The notes under the pieces: model-generated
What the model was told of the DNA's origin: nothing
What the model saw: only the letters and a program-made list of their open reading frames with translations
Databases searched by the model: none
Position numbers and translations under genes: made by a program
Part shown: in pieces, positions 55,296-64,000 of the stretch
Numbering within the stretch: position 1 is the stretch's first letter
How the letters are laid out: every line of letters starts with the position of its first letter
NCBI GenBank assembly: GCA_016271365.2
Contig: CM057453.1
Coordinates: forward strand, 1,079,375,001 to 1,079,439,000
Reading direction: 5' to 3'
Origin: Neoceratodus forsteri
Lineage: Eukaryota; Chordata; Ceratodontiformes; Ceratodontidae
Length of the DNA: 64,000 bases

Positions 55296-55760
55296 GTGTT
55301 AAAGCAGGGGTACCTTGAGCTACTAAAGATACACCTAAGCCACCTGGACTGGACACCAATCGACTCTGCCATTGATGTAAACCAGGCCTTAGACCTTTTC
55401 ATCAGCCACTTCACTGCAGCCTGCAACATCTTTGCACCTCTCAAAAAGCTGAAGGTCAGGGGCAGAGCTAACCCTTGGATAACGCCCGATCTAATCATTT
55501 TACTCAAACATAGGGATCATCTCTGGCACTGTGCCCATGCAACATCCAAACCTGGGGATATTCATAAATATAAAGCTGCCAGAAATGAGTGCACACAGGC
55601 AGTTAGGAGTGCCAAATGCAAATACTTCAAGGAATTTCTCTCCAACTCCTTGGGTGATGGAAAGAATTTTTGGAGTAACTTGAAAGACCTTACAGGCAAG
55701 GACCCTAAGTCACCACCCACCATGCTCAACATAAATGGAACACCAACATCTGACCTGTAA
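55296..55760 (+). pseudogene. L2 ORF2 linker, 154-codon open frame
   Basis: Region between endonuclease and RT. It reads LELLKIHLSHLDWTPI, NIFAPLKKLKVRGRANPWIT, HLWHCAHATSKPGDIHKYKA and FLSNSLGDGKNFWSNLKDLT, matching the L2 blocks PWxTPDL...RDxLWxxA and KxFWxxLKxLxG. It ends at TAA (55758-55760). The segment to 56150 is shifted and contains SKALE-type RT fingers just before the long RT frame. Confidence 0.9.
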
Positions 55761-56149
55761 TAATCACCAACACATTTAACAATGTGTTCTCCAACTTGAT
55801 AGTGCCCTCCTTCTAATTTCTTTGATGCCCCTCTGGTAGTAACCCTCCTACAACTACTCCTCTCCACACACCCTGCCCCACACTTCTACTTCAAGGAGAT
55901 CCCAGTGCATGAAGCCAGAACCTATATTCGGAAGGCCTTCACAATGCAGGCTACAGCGGTGACTCCCTTGACCTGAAGTTGTTAGCACTTGTCCTTGAAG
56001 AAGTCCTTGAACCCCTGACAAAGGTCCTCAACCCATCACTAGGACGCCCCAGTTCCCATCTCACTGGAAACAGGTGACCATCACACGGTACACAAAGTGG
56101 AGACAAATCACTGCACTCCAACTACAGACCTATCTCCATCCTCCCTCCA

Positions 56150-57436
56150 TTGTCTAAGGCCCTGGAGCGCATCGCCTCAGACCAACTAGTCAAGTACCTG
56201 GAAAAATACAACATTCAGTGTCCTGAGCAGCATGGTTTCCGAAAAGGGCACAGTACCAACACTGCACTATTAGAATTCACTGGCTTCATCCATACCATGC
56301 TCAATCAAGGAAACTGTGTAGGGGCAGTATTCATCGACCTTACAAAAGCCTTTGATACTGTGAACCACCCACTCCTACTCAAGCAATTATCAAACATAGG
56401 ACTCTCCAATGAAGCGCTGCTCTGGTTTTCAAGCTACCTTGGGGAGAGGGTCCAGCGGGTTAGGATTGCCGGTGTCATCTCAGAAGAAAAGTCAGTCTTT
56501 TCAGGGGTCCCACAGGGGTCCATCCTGGGGCCACTACTCTTCAGCCTCTTCCTCAACAACCTTCCCAGTGTCTGCCACCAGAAATTGCTGCTCTACGCCG
56601 ATGACGCAGTCATGTTCACCAACCACCAAAACACAGAGCTCCTCGAGAAACAATTACAGCTTGAATTACGCAAGATTGAAGAATGGTTCAAGTCACACAA
56701 ACTGGTCATGAACTACAGCAAAACAAAGGTTATGACCTTCTACAATGGCAGGAGCAAGTACAAATCCCATGACCTCACCATCCTAAACCAAACAGGGACC
56801 TTACTTGAACACGCTCCTGATTTTAAATACCTAGGTGTCACATTGGACAGCTCACTCTCCTACCATCGGCACATAGATTCTGCCAAAGCCACCAACATCT
56901 GTATAGGCCTGCTGTACAGGCACAAACACTGCATGACTCCTGATACTCTCCGGTTGGCTATCAACAGCTCTGTCACCTCCATCATCGATTATGGGCTAGC
57001 AATTTATGGCTCTGCCTCCGCCTCTGCCCTCCGCAGAATTACAGTTGCACTCAACAAAGCATGTAGGCTGCTAACTGGGGCTGACCAACTTACACACACT
57101 TGTGACCTGTACACTCAGGCAGAATGGCTTCCTCTCATCAGCTGGATACAATATCAAACCTGCCTCTTAGCCAAAAAAGTCCTCCTCGGGGTCATGCCCC
57201 CAGGCATTGAAAAGCTCCTCATTGACCACCACAGCACCCAGCAAACTAGAAGTTCACAACAATTAACCTTCCTTGTCCCCAGATGCCGGACTACCATGGG
57301 CCAGAGGGCCTTTGCCACAGAGCACCACAGTGGTACAATACTCTCAACAAAGAAACTCTTACTGCTGCTGCTCTTGACCCTTTTAAGAGACAACTCCAAC
57401 TTCATCTCATTTCAACTAGTCGTTGTGACTGCCTAG
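56150..57436 (+). CDS. L2 reverse transcriptase, 428-codon intact frame
   Basis: The longest open frame in the window. It lacks the extreme N-terminal fingers (the preceding RPISILPPLSK is just upstream). In order: MSKALERIASDQLVKYLEKY, PEQHGFRKGHSTNTALLEF, GAVFIDLTKAFDTVNHPLLL (motif A), VFSGVPQGSILGPLLFSLFL (motif B), LLLYADDAVMF (catalytic YADD at 56594-56605), HKLVMNYSKTKVMTF (motif D), FKYLGVTLDSSLSYHRHI, IIDYGLAIYGSAS, LRRITVALNKACRLLTGADQ, and a C-terminal CDxx-like tail (VVVTA). It ends at TAG. All catalytic residues are present. The element as a whole is still broken upstream, so I do not claim it is expressed. Confidence 0.93.
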   Translation: MSKALERIASDQLVKYLEKYNIQCPEQHGFRKGHSTNTALLEFTGFIHTMLNQGNCVGAVFIDLTKAFDTVNHPLLLKQLSNIGLSNEALLWFSSYLGERVQRVRIAGVISEEKSVFSGVPQGSILGPLLFSLFLNNLPSVCHQKLLLYADDAVMFTNHQNTELLEKQLQLELRKIEEWFKSHKLVMNYSKTKVMTFYNGRSKYKSHDLTILNQTGTLLEHAPDFKYLGVTLDSSLSYHRHIDSAKATNICIGLLYRHKHCMTPDTLRLAINSSVTSIIDYGLAIYGSASASALRRITVALNKACRLLTGADQLTHTCDLYTQAEWLPLISWIQYQTCLLAKKVLLGVMPPGIEKLLIDHHSTQQTRSSQQLTFLVPRCRTTMGQRAFATEHHSGTILSTKKLLLLLLLTLLRDNSNFISFQLVVVTA

Positions 57437-57917
57437 CCTAATCAGGAGCCCACTGCTCACTGCCCTCCACTTCAGTCTTGACAGCTACCTCTCCCCACCT
57501 TGCCCCTTCTTCCTGCCTACCCCTTGCCCCTCTCCCTTTCCTCCCCCAGGCATTTTCTGACTTTTATCTCTCCTCTCCCTCCCTCCCTTTTAGAGCTCTT
57601 ACCCTCACCCTCTACCCTCCGACAATGGCCTTCCTGCCTGCATAACCCCTTCCCTCTCACTTGCAGTGCTTATTTCTAAGATTGCCCTTGGCTGGTATGT
57701 CATGCTACCTAACATTTGGCACATTTTGAATTACTGGAATTTCCTAAGCCTCAGTCTCTTACTTCTTTTATTGTGTAACTATGTATTATTATGTTGACCT
57801 TTGTATGTATGTATACCCTCCATTCCTTCGACGTGGAACCTTTGTAAATGAGCAGTTCCTGCTCAAAGGTATTTGTAATCCTAGATTTCAATAAAATAAA
57901 AATAAAATAAAAAATAA

Positions 57918-58289
57918 GGGAGTGCCTTTGGATTGCCAACTGTAATGCTCATGCCATTGCACACCCACCCCATCACCCTGCAGCCAGTGACAGGCATCGA
58001 GGTGTGTCTTGAACTCTTCGCCCCAAGTTCACCCCTGCTCTCCTATACTGCACCCATTTCAGCATATGTCCTTATGGAATGGGGTGACTGTACAGCCGAA
58101 CTCCCAAGGCACACCTCAACACTTGTCGGTGTCTGCAGGATAGGTGAAGTGAAATGGCATGAACGTTATGGCGATGACCCAAATGCATACCCCAATGCCT
58201 GTCCATCTCTGCAGGGTGGAGGTGAGTTTGGCGTGAAGTTCAATACTTCACTGCCATTCTTATTCTTCATCTTCTGACTCCTGTATTTC
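57918..58289. other. CpG-containing unassigned segment
   Basis: Phrases such as CATGCCATTGCACACCCACC and CATCACCCTGCAG recur in modified form at 57960 and 58210 (CCATCTCTGCAGGGTGGAGG). It may be part of an unidentified repeat. The 114-codon frame 57933-58277 has no recognisable domain. Confidence 0.35.
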
Positions 58290-59600
58290 CAATGCTAATA
58301 CCACAGCAAATATTCGGCATTGACAAATGCTTTTCCTTTTGTTGCCCCTTCCCCCTCTTCTTGTCTGACTGCCTCTTTCCCACCTTCCACGTTTGTTATC
58401 TCCCTATTTCCTAGTTTAACTGGATTCTCACTCCTTAGGATCTCCCTATCTCAGCCAGTGGGGGGGGGGTTCCTTTTTCTTCCACTGCCCCCCCCTTGGC
58501 TATTTTAAATGCTCATCAAAGTAATGTTTAAACCATCTGAACTGTGATTTCCTTGCTGGCTAGATGCAGGCCATTTCCTCTGTATAGCATCTTATTCTCC
58601 CAGGTGGACCCCAATCTCCAATGTTGCTGTGCCCCTCCTGTCCACCATTCCTTCAATCATGAGATGACAGGAAGCTCTTCTGCAGACAGGAAGCATCTCT
58701 TCCAAAGCTACAGAGCTTGCTACCTGCCTAAGACTTTTCCCAGTTCCCTAAACCCCCTACACTATTCCTGTCCCTCTCTCAGCCAGGTCATTTGCTCCAA
58801 AGTGGACAATGACATCCAGCTTCCCCTCCCTTCCTACTGCCCTAGCAATCTGTAGGATATACTTTTCATCCCTCCATGCCATGGCACCAGGTAGGCACAA
58901 AACCTCCCTCTCCTCCCCTTTCCTATTCCCAACGATATCCCTCTGACAATTGAGTCCCCCACCAGAAGTTGCTTCCTCCTTTTCTGGGGTCCTTTTCCAC
59001 CCTTCTTGGGGCCTCCACTTGAAAAGGCCCTGCATCCTCCCTGGCCACTGCCACTGGTTCCTCCTCTTGGCAGTTCTGCTCCACCAGAGTGGCATAGGAA
59101 TTTTGTAGTCATACCATTTGTAGTTAAGGAATGTGCTTGCAACCTCCCTAACCTTCCAGATTCCACCACCCCCTCCCTTTTTGAGCCCACCATAGTCCAG
59201 CTACCAGTAATTGTCCTATCTAGCAATGTTTCAGATAACAGTGTCAGACTTGGTGGCTCCTGGGTGAGAAAAATAGTCACCTGACTGCTAGTCAATGTAG
59301 CCATGAGCCTAGTGACCTCCACCTGGCTTGTAGCCAATTCAGCCTTGAGTCTAGAGACCTTCTCCACCAACCCAGAGAGGTGCATGCAGATGGTGCTGCA
59401 TTGTAGTCTCCAGAAGATCTCCCCAAAGACTGCTGCCCCACAGACACTGCACTGCACCACTTCCCACATTTCCTATTCCTGCTCCCCCTGAGTTTTCTGC
59501 CCTCTTTTCAGTTAGGCTAAGCTGTACACACTGAAATTTACTAAGGTACAATAAACACCCTTGTAATTACATTAACCTAGGGATAGCTCAGATTACTACA
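58290..59600 (-). mobile_element. CR1 LINE 5' part: ORF1 and flanks
   Basis: The minus strand carries a 5' UTR (about 59470-59600), a complete-looking ORF1 start (59469), ORF1 to about 58540, and the inter-ORF region to about 58300. It stops before the endonuclease. The segment 58500-58560 (AAATGCTCATCAAAGTAATG) matches the inter-ORF sequence of the CR1 copies at 32170 and 45055. CR1s normally keep the 3' end, so retention of the 5' part points to a later deletion or rearrangement. Confidence 0.85.
58757..59469 (-). pseudogene. CR1 ORF1 with esterase-like domain, start codon preserved
   Basis: Starts ATG TGG GAA GTG GTG at 59469 and reads VQCSVCGAAVF...TICMHL (Cys-rich), then LVEKVSRLKAELATSQVEVT and a further coiled-coil-like repeat of ATLTSSQVT. 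RRKQLLVGDSIVRGISLGIG gives the SGNH block I Ser near 58925-58985. A shift near 58900 moves the rest to 58757-59095, with REVLCLPGAMAWRDEKYILQ and LDVIVHFGANDLAER (block III, here GAND where the relative at 45206 has GTND). The protein pairs closely with the ORF1 at 45206-45975. Confidence 0.88.
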
Positions 59601-59649
59601 ACTACAATTACTACACATTCAGGAATGCTGTAATATAAGTTAAATCAAG

Positions 59650-60702
59650 GGAGAAAAGTAAAAGTAGGGTACCATGGGGTTCATTCCTGGGTCCAGTCCT
59701 TTTAATATGTTCATCAGCAACCTAGAAGACAAGATTCAGGCCAAGATGTGTCTCATTGCAGATAACACTAAGCCCTGTGGTAGGTAGATAGCAAAGAGGA
59801 GTAAGGAGTTGTAGAGGGACCTGCAAAGGTTTTGGAGAGTTTGTTCATGGTTTGGCAGTTGATGTTCAATGTTCAAAAGTGCAATGTGATTCACATTGGG
59901 AACAGGAATCCCAGGACAGAATACAGGATAGGAAGGGTTAAGTTGATACTACTATTAAGAAAAGGACCATGTAGACACCACAAATGACTCCATTAAACAG
60001 TCCAACCAATGTAACAAGTCTACAGCAAGGCAACGAGGATGTTGGGGTGCATTTGGAGTGGGTTTGAAAGCAATAAGAGGGAGGTACAGTATTACTGCCT
60101 TTCTATATATCACTGCTAAGGCCACATTTGGAGTACTGTACCCAGTTCTGGAGCCCTCACATGAGAAAAGGCAGGAACAAGATCAAGACAGTGCAGCATA
60201 GAGTAACAAAAATGATTCAAGGCCAGCAAGACAGATCCAATGAAGACTGACTTAGGGCACTGAACATGTACTCACCGGCCGCCAGAAGGGAGAGGGGTGT
60301 TATGATAGAGACATTCATGTTCCTGAAAGGAAATCATGTTAAACTCTGAGGAATTATTTCCCAGAAACAGTGAATCTAGTACACAGGGACATGAGTGGAA
60401 GCTGGTTTGAGGGAAATTCTGGAGGGACATAAGGAAGTTTTTTGTTTTGGTGTTTTGATTCTGAGAGAGAGGTTGAGCCATGGAATAAACTGCCAGTTGA
60501 GGTGGTGGGTGCCAAGACCATTAACAGCATCAAACATGAATGGGACAGACTTAAGGACAGGAGTAGCAGCAAGGCAAGGAACATGGGGTAGGTAGCATTG
60601 GCATTAACCCTGTATAGACACTATGTCTCGCTTATAGGATAGGGTATGACAGGCAGACTAGATGGGCCTTTAATATTTTTCTGCTGTCAACTTCTATATT
60701 TG
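59650..60702 (+). mobile_element. CR1 LINE 3' third, first of two tandem copies
   Basis: Begins at RT motif B (a damaged GVPQGSVLGP near 59670: GTMGFIPGSSPF) and carries NMFISNLEDKIQAKMCLIAD, with the FADD position as IADN. It continues through LEYCTQFWSPHMRKGR-like sequence near 60130-60180 to the 3' terminus near 60702 (CTATATTTGTATG). The following copy begins at nearly the same point of the element. Confidence 0.85.
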
Positions 60703-61785
60703 TATGTAAATGGGGGAAAGGAGGTCATGAGTGGGGTACTGCAGGTGTCAGTCCTGGGACCAGTCCTTTTCAATATGTTAATCATAGACATAGGAGAAGG
60801 AATACAGGGAAAGACGTGTCCCTTCCCAGATGACAAAAAGCTCTGTGGTGGGGCAAAAAGTGAATGTGGCTAAGGAAGTTGCAAAGAGACCTTAAAAGTT
60901 TAGAGTTGTGGGCCAAAGACTGACAGTTGAAATTCAATGCAAAAAAGTTCAAGGTGATGCATGTATGGAAGAAAAACCCAAGAACAGAATTCTGGATGGG
61001 AGGGGTTAAGCTTGCTCACTGTTTGAAAGGAAAGGGACCTGGAGGATGGTTATCATAAGCAACTCCCTAAAAGAAACTAGCCAATGTAACAGGGCCTACA
61101 GCAAGGCAACCAGAATGCTATGGTGTATTGGAAGGGGGTTAAATATTAGAAGGAAATAGGTAATACTACCTCTGTATAGATCATTGTTGTGAGCCCATCT
61201 GGAATGCTGTGCCCAGTCCTGGAGCCCTCACCTAAGGAAAGACTGAGACATGCTTTAGACAGTGAATCATAGAGTAACCAAAGTGATTCAGGGCCAACGG
61301 AGCAGATCCTATGAGTATTAGCTCAGGGCACTGAACATGTACTTGCTGGAGGCCTGATGAGAGATGAATGACATTATAGAGGCCTTCAAGTTCCTAAATG
61401 AAATAAACAAGGTCAACTGCAAGGAACCATTTAGTGGGTATAGTGCATCAAAAGCAGGGGGACATAAACTGAAGCTGGTGGGAGTGGGGGGAGATTCAGG
61501 AGGGATGTGAGAACATTTTTCTTTATGGAGAGAGTGGTTGAGCTGTTGAACAGTTTACCAGCAGACGTAATGGGCATGAACAGCATTAATTGGTTTAAGC
61601 ACAGCTGGGATAGAGAAAAGGCATAATAGTACTCAAGGAGGTAGCAGTGAGGCAGGTAGTGAGGGAGAGGCAAGTGTGAAAATCCTAGCTAGACAATATT
61701 TCACAGGGTAGGTAGGATAAAACTGGGCAGATTGGATGGACCAATGATTTTTCCTGACATTATCTACATTTCTATTGTACTAAGC
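60703..61785 (+). mobile_element. CR1 LINE 3' third, second of two tandem copies
   Basis: Begins MSGVLQVSVLGPVLFNMLII (motif B) and carries CPFPDDKKLCGG (FADD as FPDD) in 60646-60873. Later blocks are in the same order as the first copy. The terminus is near 61785 (TCTACATTTCTATTG). The two copies share their left truncation point within about 20 bases and are about 1.05 kb each, which suggests a duplication, although they are well diverged. Confidence 0.85.
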
Positions 61786-61789
61786 TGCC

Positions 61790-62870
61790 CACTTTAGTCT
61801 ATTTCTTGTCCTTACAACAGCTCTCTCATTTCATCTGTGCTCTCTCTACCAGCGCCCCATCAGTATACAGTAGAACACTTTGTCAGGGGTTTATCCTCCT
61901 ATGTCCATCACTTTGCAGTTCTGGCATTGAATTTCAGCCAAATACTGGACCACTTGTCAAGTTGTTTCACATCCTGCTTCATAATATTAGTCTTTTCTTC
62001 AATGTTGACCCTCCCGCAAAGGTTGGTATCATCTATGAACAGGCTTACTTTGCCCTGGATACCCTCTTCTATGTGAAAGTTATAAATAGTGATCCTTGGA
62101 CCAACCCCTCAGTTGTCCAACTAGTCACTGCCCTGTCCTCAGAGAATTTACCAGTTAGATCCACTCTCTGGGTTTTAGCCATCAGCCACTTTTGATCCAT
62201 TTAATTATTTCTTCCCCTATTTCCAGATAAACCAGCTTCTTAATCCGTGTCCTATATGGCACCAATTCAAAGGTTTTAAAGGGAAACACTGGAAAAGGCA
62301 CAGCTTTACCCAGGTGCCACAAAAACACCCGATTAGTGCTTCCAGACATTAACATTATTTTTTAATTATATATAATTGCTTTTTTAGTGATTTAAACAGT
62401 GGCCTTCAACTTTCACTTCTATTGCTGGCAGCCACCATCTCATGAGCAGCAGAGAGCTTCCTGAGCTCACTTTATGCCAATATGTCCTGTCAACCAACAG
62501 CAGAGGTCAACAGACATATTAGCATACAGTGAGCTCAGGAACTCACTGCTGCTCATGAGATGGTGGCTGCCAGCAACAGAAAGTGGAAGTTGTGGGTAGC
62601 TGCTTTAAATAATTAAAAAAGTTGTTACCGTCTGAAAGAACTAATTGAGAGTGTATGTAGTGTTTGAGGAAAGCTGTGTCTTTTCCAGTGTTTTCCTTTA
62701 ATAAAATCCAGGTCTAGTATATCCACTGCTTGGCTCCTAAAAAATGTATTATGTTTCCTAAGAGACTTTAGTTGGAATATGTCCTATCCGTATCACTATT
62801 TTACATTTCTAAGGAAGGATAGAAAATAGCAAATGTCCACATAATTTCTGAGTGTTACAGTCACACTCAA
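61790..62870 (-). mobile_element. CR1 LINE RT fragment split by a T2-like MITE
   Basis: On the minus strand, SQAVDILDLDFIK (upstream of 62701) joins FELVPYRTRIKKLV (below 62276) across the MITE. This restores the CR1 motif A block (VxYLDFSKAFDTVPHxxLIKKL). Downstream are the WI-x-NWL block near 62190 and RT sequence to about 61800. The decayed motif shows great age before the MITE arrived. Confidence 0.85.
62276..62701. mobile_element. T2/Kolobok-like fold-back MITE with TTAA target duplication
   Basis: The element is 62280-62697 with TTAA on both sides (62276-62279 and 62698-62701). The left end reads TTAAAGGGAAACACTGG and the right end, inverted, TTAAAGGAAAACACTGG. The arms continue inward as AAAAGGCACAGCT, then TGGCAGCCACCATCTCATGA and GAGCTCA, forming a large hairpin. 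TTAAAGGR ends with a TTAA duplication are characteristic of the T2/Kolobok group described in frogs. No ORF is present. Confidence 0.9.
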
Positions 62871-62883
62871 AAACAAAAACTGA

Positions 62884-62965
62884 CAATTATTTATTTATTT
62901 AAAATTGGTGACCGGAAAGGCACGTTGAGCTGAGGCTCGTTTCCAGGTGTGACTTGGACAATGAT
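62884..62965 (-). mobile_element. L2-type 3' end, minus strand
   Basis: ATTTATTTATTTAAAATTGG on the plus strand, then TTGAGCTGAGGCTCG: in sense, CGAGCCTCAGCTCAA and an AAATAAAT tail. It matches the start of the fragment at 34633. Only the terminus is recognisable. Confidence 0.7.
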
Positions 62966-63019
62966 TGATTGATGCAAATCTGCTTTATGAATGGCACATA
63001 TGTGTGAAGGGACAGGTTA

Positions 63020-63175
63020 CATAAAAGAGGAGAGAGGTTGCTCTTTATGTGAGAGAAAACAAAATCTACAGAAATATGGGAGGAGCAGGGAAGAACAGAG
63101 GTACTGTGGGTCACCCTGGAGACACAGAAAGGGGGCACTATTCACACAGGAGTGATCTGCAGACCTCTAGCACAC
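63020..63175 (+). mobile_element. CR1 LINE endonuclease scrap
   Basis: Short piece equivalent to VALYVREG...VTLETQKGGTIHTGVICRP in the CR1 endonuclease, in at least two frames (for example VTLETQKGGTIHTGVICRPL at about 63109-63168). It ends at the boundary of the palindrome that follows. Confidence 0.75.
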
Positions 63176-63620
63176 GGGTCTGCCATGGGTGCAATTGCGA
63201 AGTGTTCTTTTTTCACAAAGCCACATTAAAACTATGTTAATCTTGTCACTGATGAAATAATGAAATGCTCCCTGTACCTCTGACTACTAATTGAGAACTG
63301 CAAAGAGTACAAGTTACATTTTAAAATCGGTGCCGATATTCAAACATGCTCACCAATAAACACACTCTTGCGCATGTGTGGGATCATTGTTCTTGGAACA
63401 TGAACAAAGATCCTACACAGGTGCAACAGCATGGTCATTGATGAGCATGTGTGGGATATCGATGCTGATTTTAAAATATAACTTGTACTTTGCAGTGCTC
63501 AGTTAGTAGTCAGAGATACTGGAGCATTTCATTATACCATCAAGGACAGGATTAACATAGTTTTAATGTGGCTTTGTGAAAAAGAACACTTCAGGAATGT
63601 GCCCTTATAAAACCTACATC
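63176..63620. mobile_element. Long palindromic fold-back element
   Basis: The arms are about 200 bp each. The left arm GAAGTGTTCTTTTTTCACAA (from 63199) pairs with the right arm ending GAAAAAGAACACTTC at 63592. The pairing continues through CACATTAAAACTATGTTAAT, ATAATGAAATGCTCC, GTACAAGTTA and ATGCTCA. The outer edges may extend to about 63176 and 63620. No target duplication or ORF is evident, so the family is unknown. Confidence 0.85.
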
Positions 63621-64000
63621 CCCTACCTAGATGTACCTCCGGATGTGTATCTATTTAGTCGTCGGACCGAGTAAACAGTATTACTACAAAAATTACAAAA
63701 ACAGGTAAAAGGCTTCTATTTCTTACATACAGGGCATCCAGCTGTAAATGTGTGATAGGTATGTGTCAAAATTCACAGTTGTTACACTTGGCCAAAAATG
63801 AAAGGGCAAAGCTGACTGTGTCCCTTTAAGGTGCAAACACAAAAGTAGCAATAACTTGGCACCCCCAACACCCACATGGCCATTCTCCCCCACCTCCATG
63901 CACACACACTGTAGTGGGTAAGCCCACACTGCTACAGACAACCCAGCAAGTATAGATATAAGAAAAGTATCTTAATTGAGTACTAAGGAGCCAGAGGCAG
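63621..64000. other. No recognisable feature
   Basis: End of the window. The minus-strand 72-codon frame 63723-63941 has no identifiable domain. Confidence 0.4.

Larger units (their letters stand above)
55050..57917 (+). mobile_element. L2 LINE, best preserved copy, 5'-truncated
   Basis: Starts in the last third of the endonuclease (SDHSLVTCTWTN near 55220-55255), then the linker (55296-55760), RT and C-terminal domain (56150-57436), and a pyrimidine-rich 3' UTR. It ends GACGTGGAACCTTTGTAAAT, GCTCAAAGGTATTTGTAATC and AATAAAATAAAAATAAAAT at 57917. It has a single long RT frame and only a few breaks, so it is the youngest-looking LINE here. It begins next to the satellite array, which does not continue on the other side. 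Confidence 0.93.

Noticed and set aside
1..64000. Host protein-coding exons, tRNA genes or tRNA-derived SINEs
   Set aside because: Every frame with a recognisable domain belongs to a transposon. I saw no B-box-like tRNA promoter in a convincing context. Short exons could be missed by eye.

Overview
The window looks like vertebrate intergenic or intronic DNA from a large, repeat-filled genome. No host gene exon, tRNA, rRNA, operon or CRISPR array can be supported. Nearly everything recognisable is a transposable element. Non-LTR retrotransposons of the CR1 and L2 clades dominate, with smaller amounts of L1-clade LINE, one Penelope-like element, hAT fragments, several fold-back MITEs and a satellite array. 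The CR1 plus L2 dominance, the Penelope remnant and a TTAAAGGR-ended MITE suggest a lungfish, caecilian or salamander-like genome. That taxonomic reading is inference.

Layout. 1-4450: an L1 scrap, an L2 copy (1080-4190) split by a palindromic element with a 15-bp target duplication, and a hAT transposase tail. 5305-12195: CR1 copies, one of which (10467-11893) sits at the centre of an inverted pair of Penelope-type terminal repeats. 12204-16908: an almost full-length L2 on the minus strand with a YY1-like site at its 5' end. 17197-19576: L2 3' ends and 5'-UTR-like tandem repeats. 19577-33098: one L2 copy opened by several nested insertions (a CR1 holding a hairpin MITE, a second L2, and a CR1 holding a hAT MITE). 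33099-41325: more L2 ends, a roughly 0.9-kb tandem duplication and a CR1. 41975-51665: CR1 copies, including one with an ORF1 esterase, a Penelope-like GIY-YIG fragment and an L1-clade element. 51666-55040: a CCAAT-rich segment and a 299-bp satellite array holding a CR1. 55050-57917: the best preserved LINE, an L2 with a 428-residue RT ORF. 58290-64000: CR1 fragments, a T2/Kolobok-like MITE and a large palindrome.

How the parts relate. The LINE fragments are mostly broken and cannot act together now. What can be read is the order of insertion, because several guest elements can be cut out to restore the host reading frame or a target duplication. The most unusual signal is a set of four hammerhead-ribozyme-like cores. 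One lies in the Penelope fragment, and three lie in head-to-head inverted dimers of similar terminal repeats.
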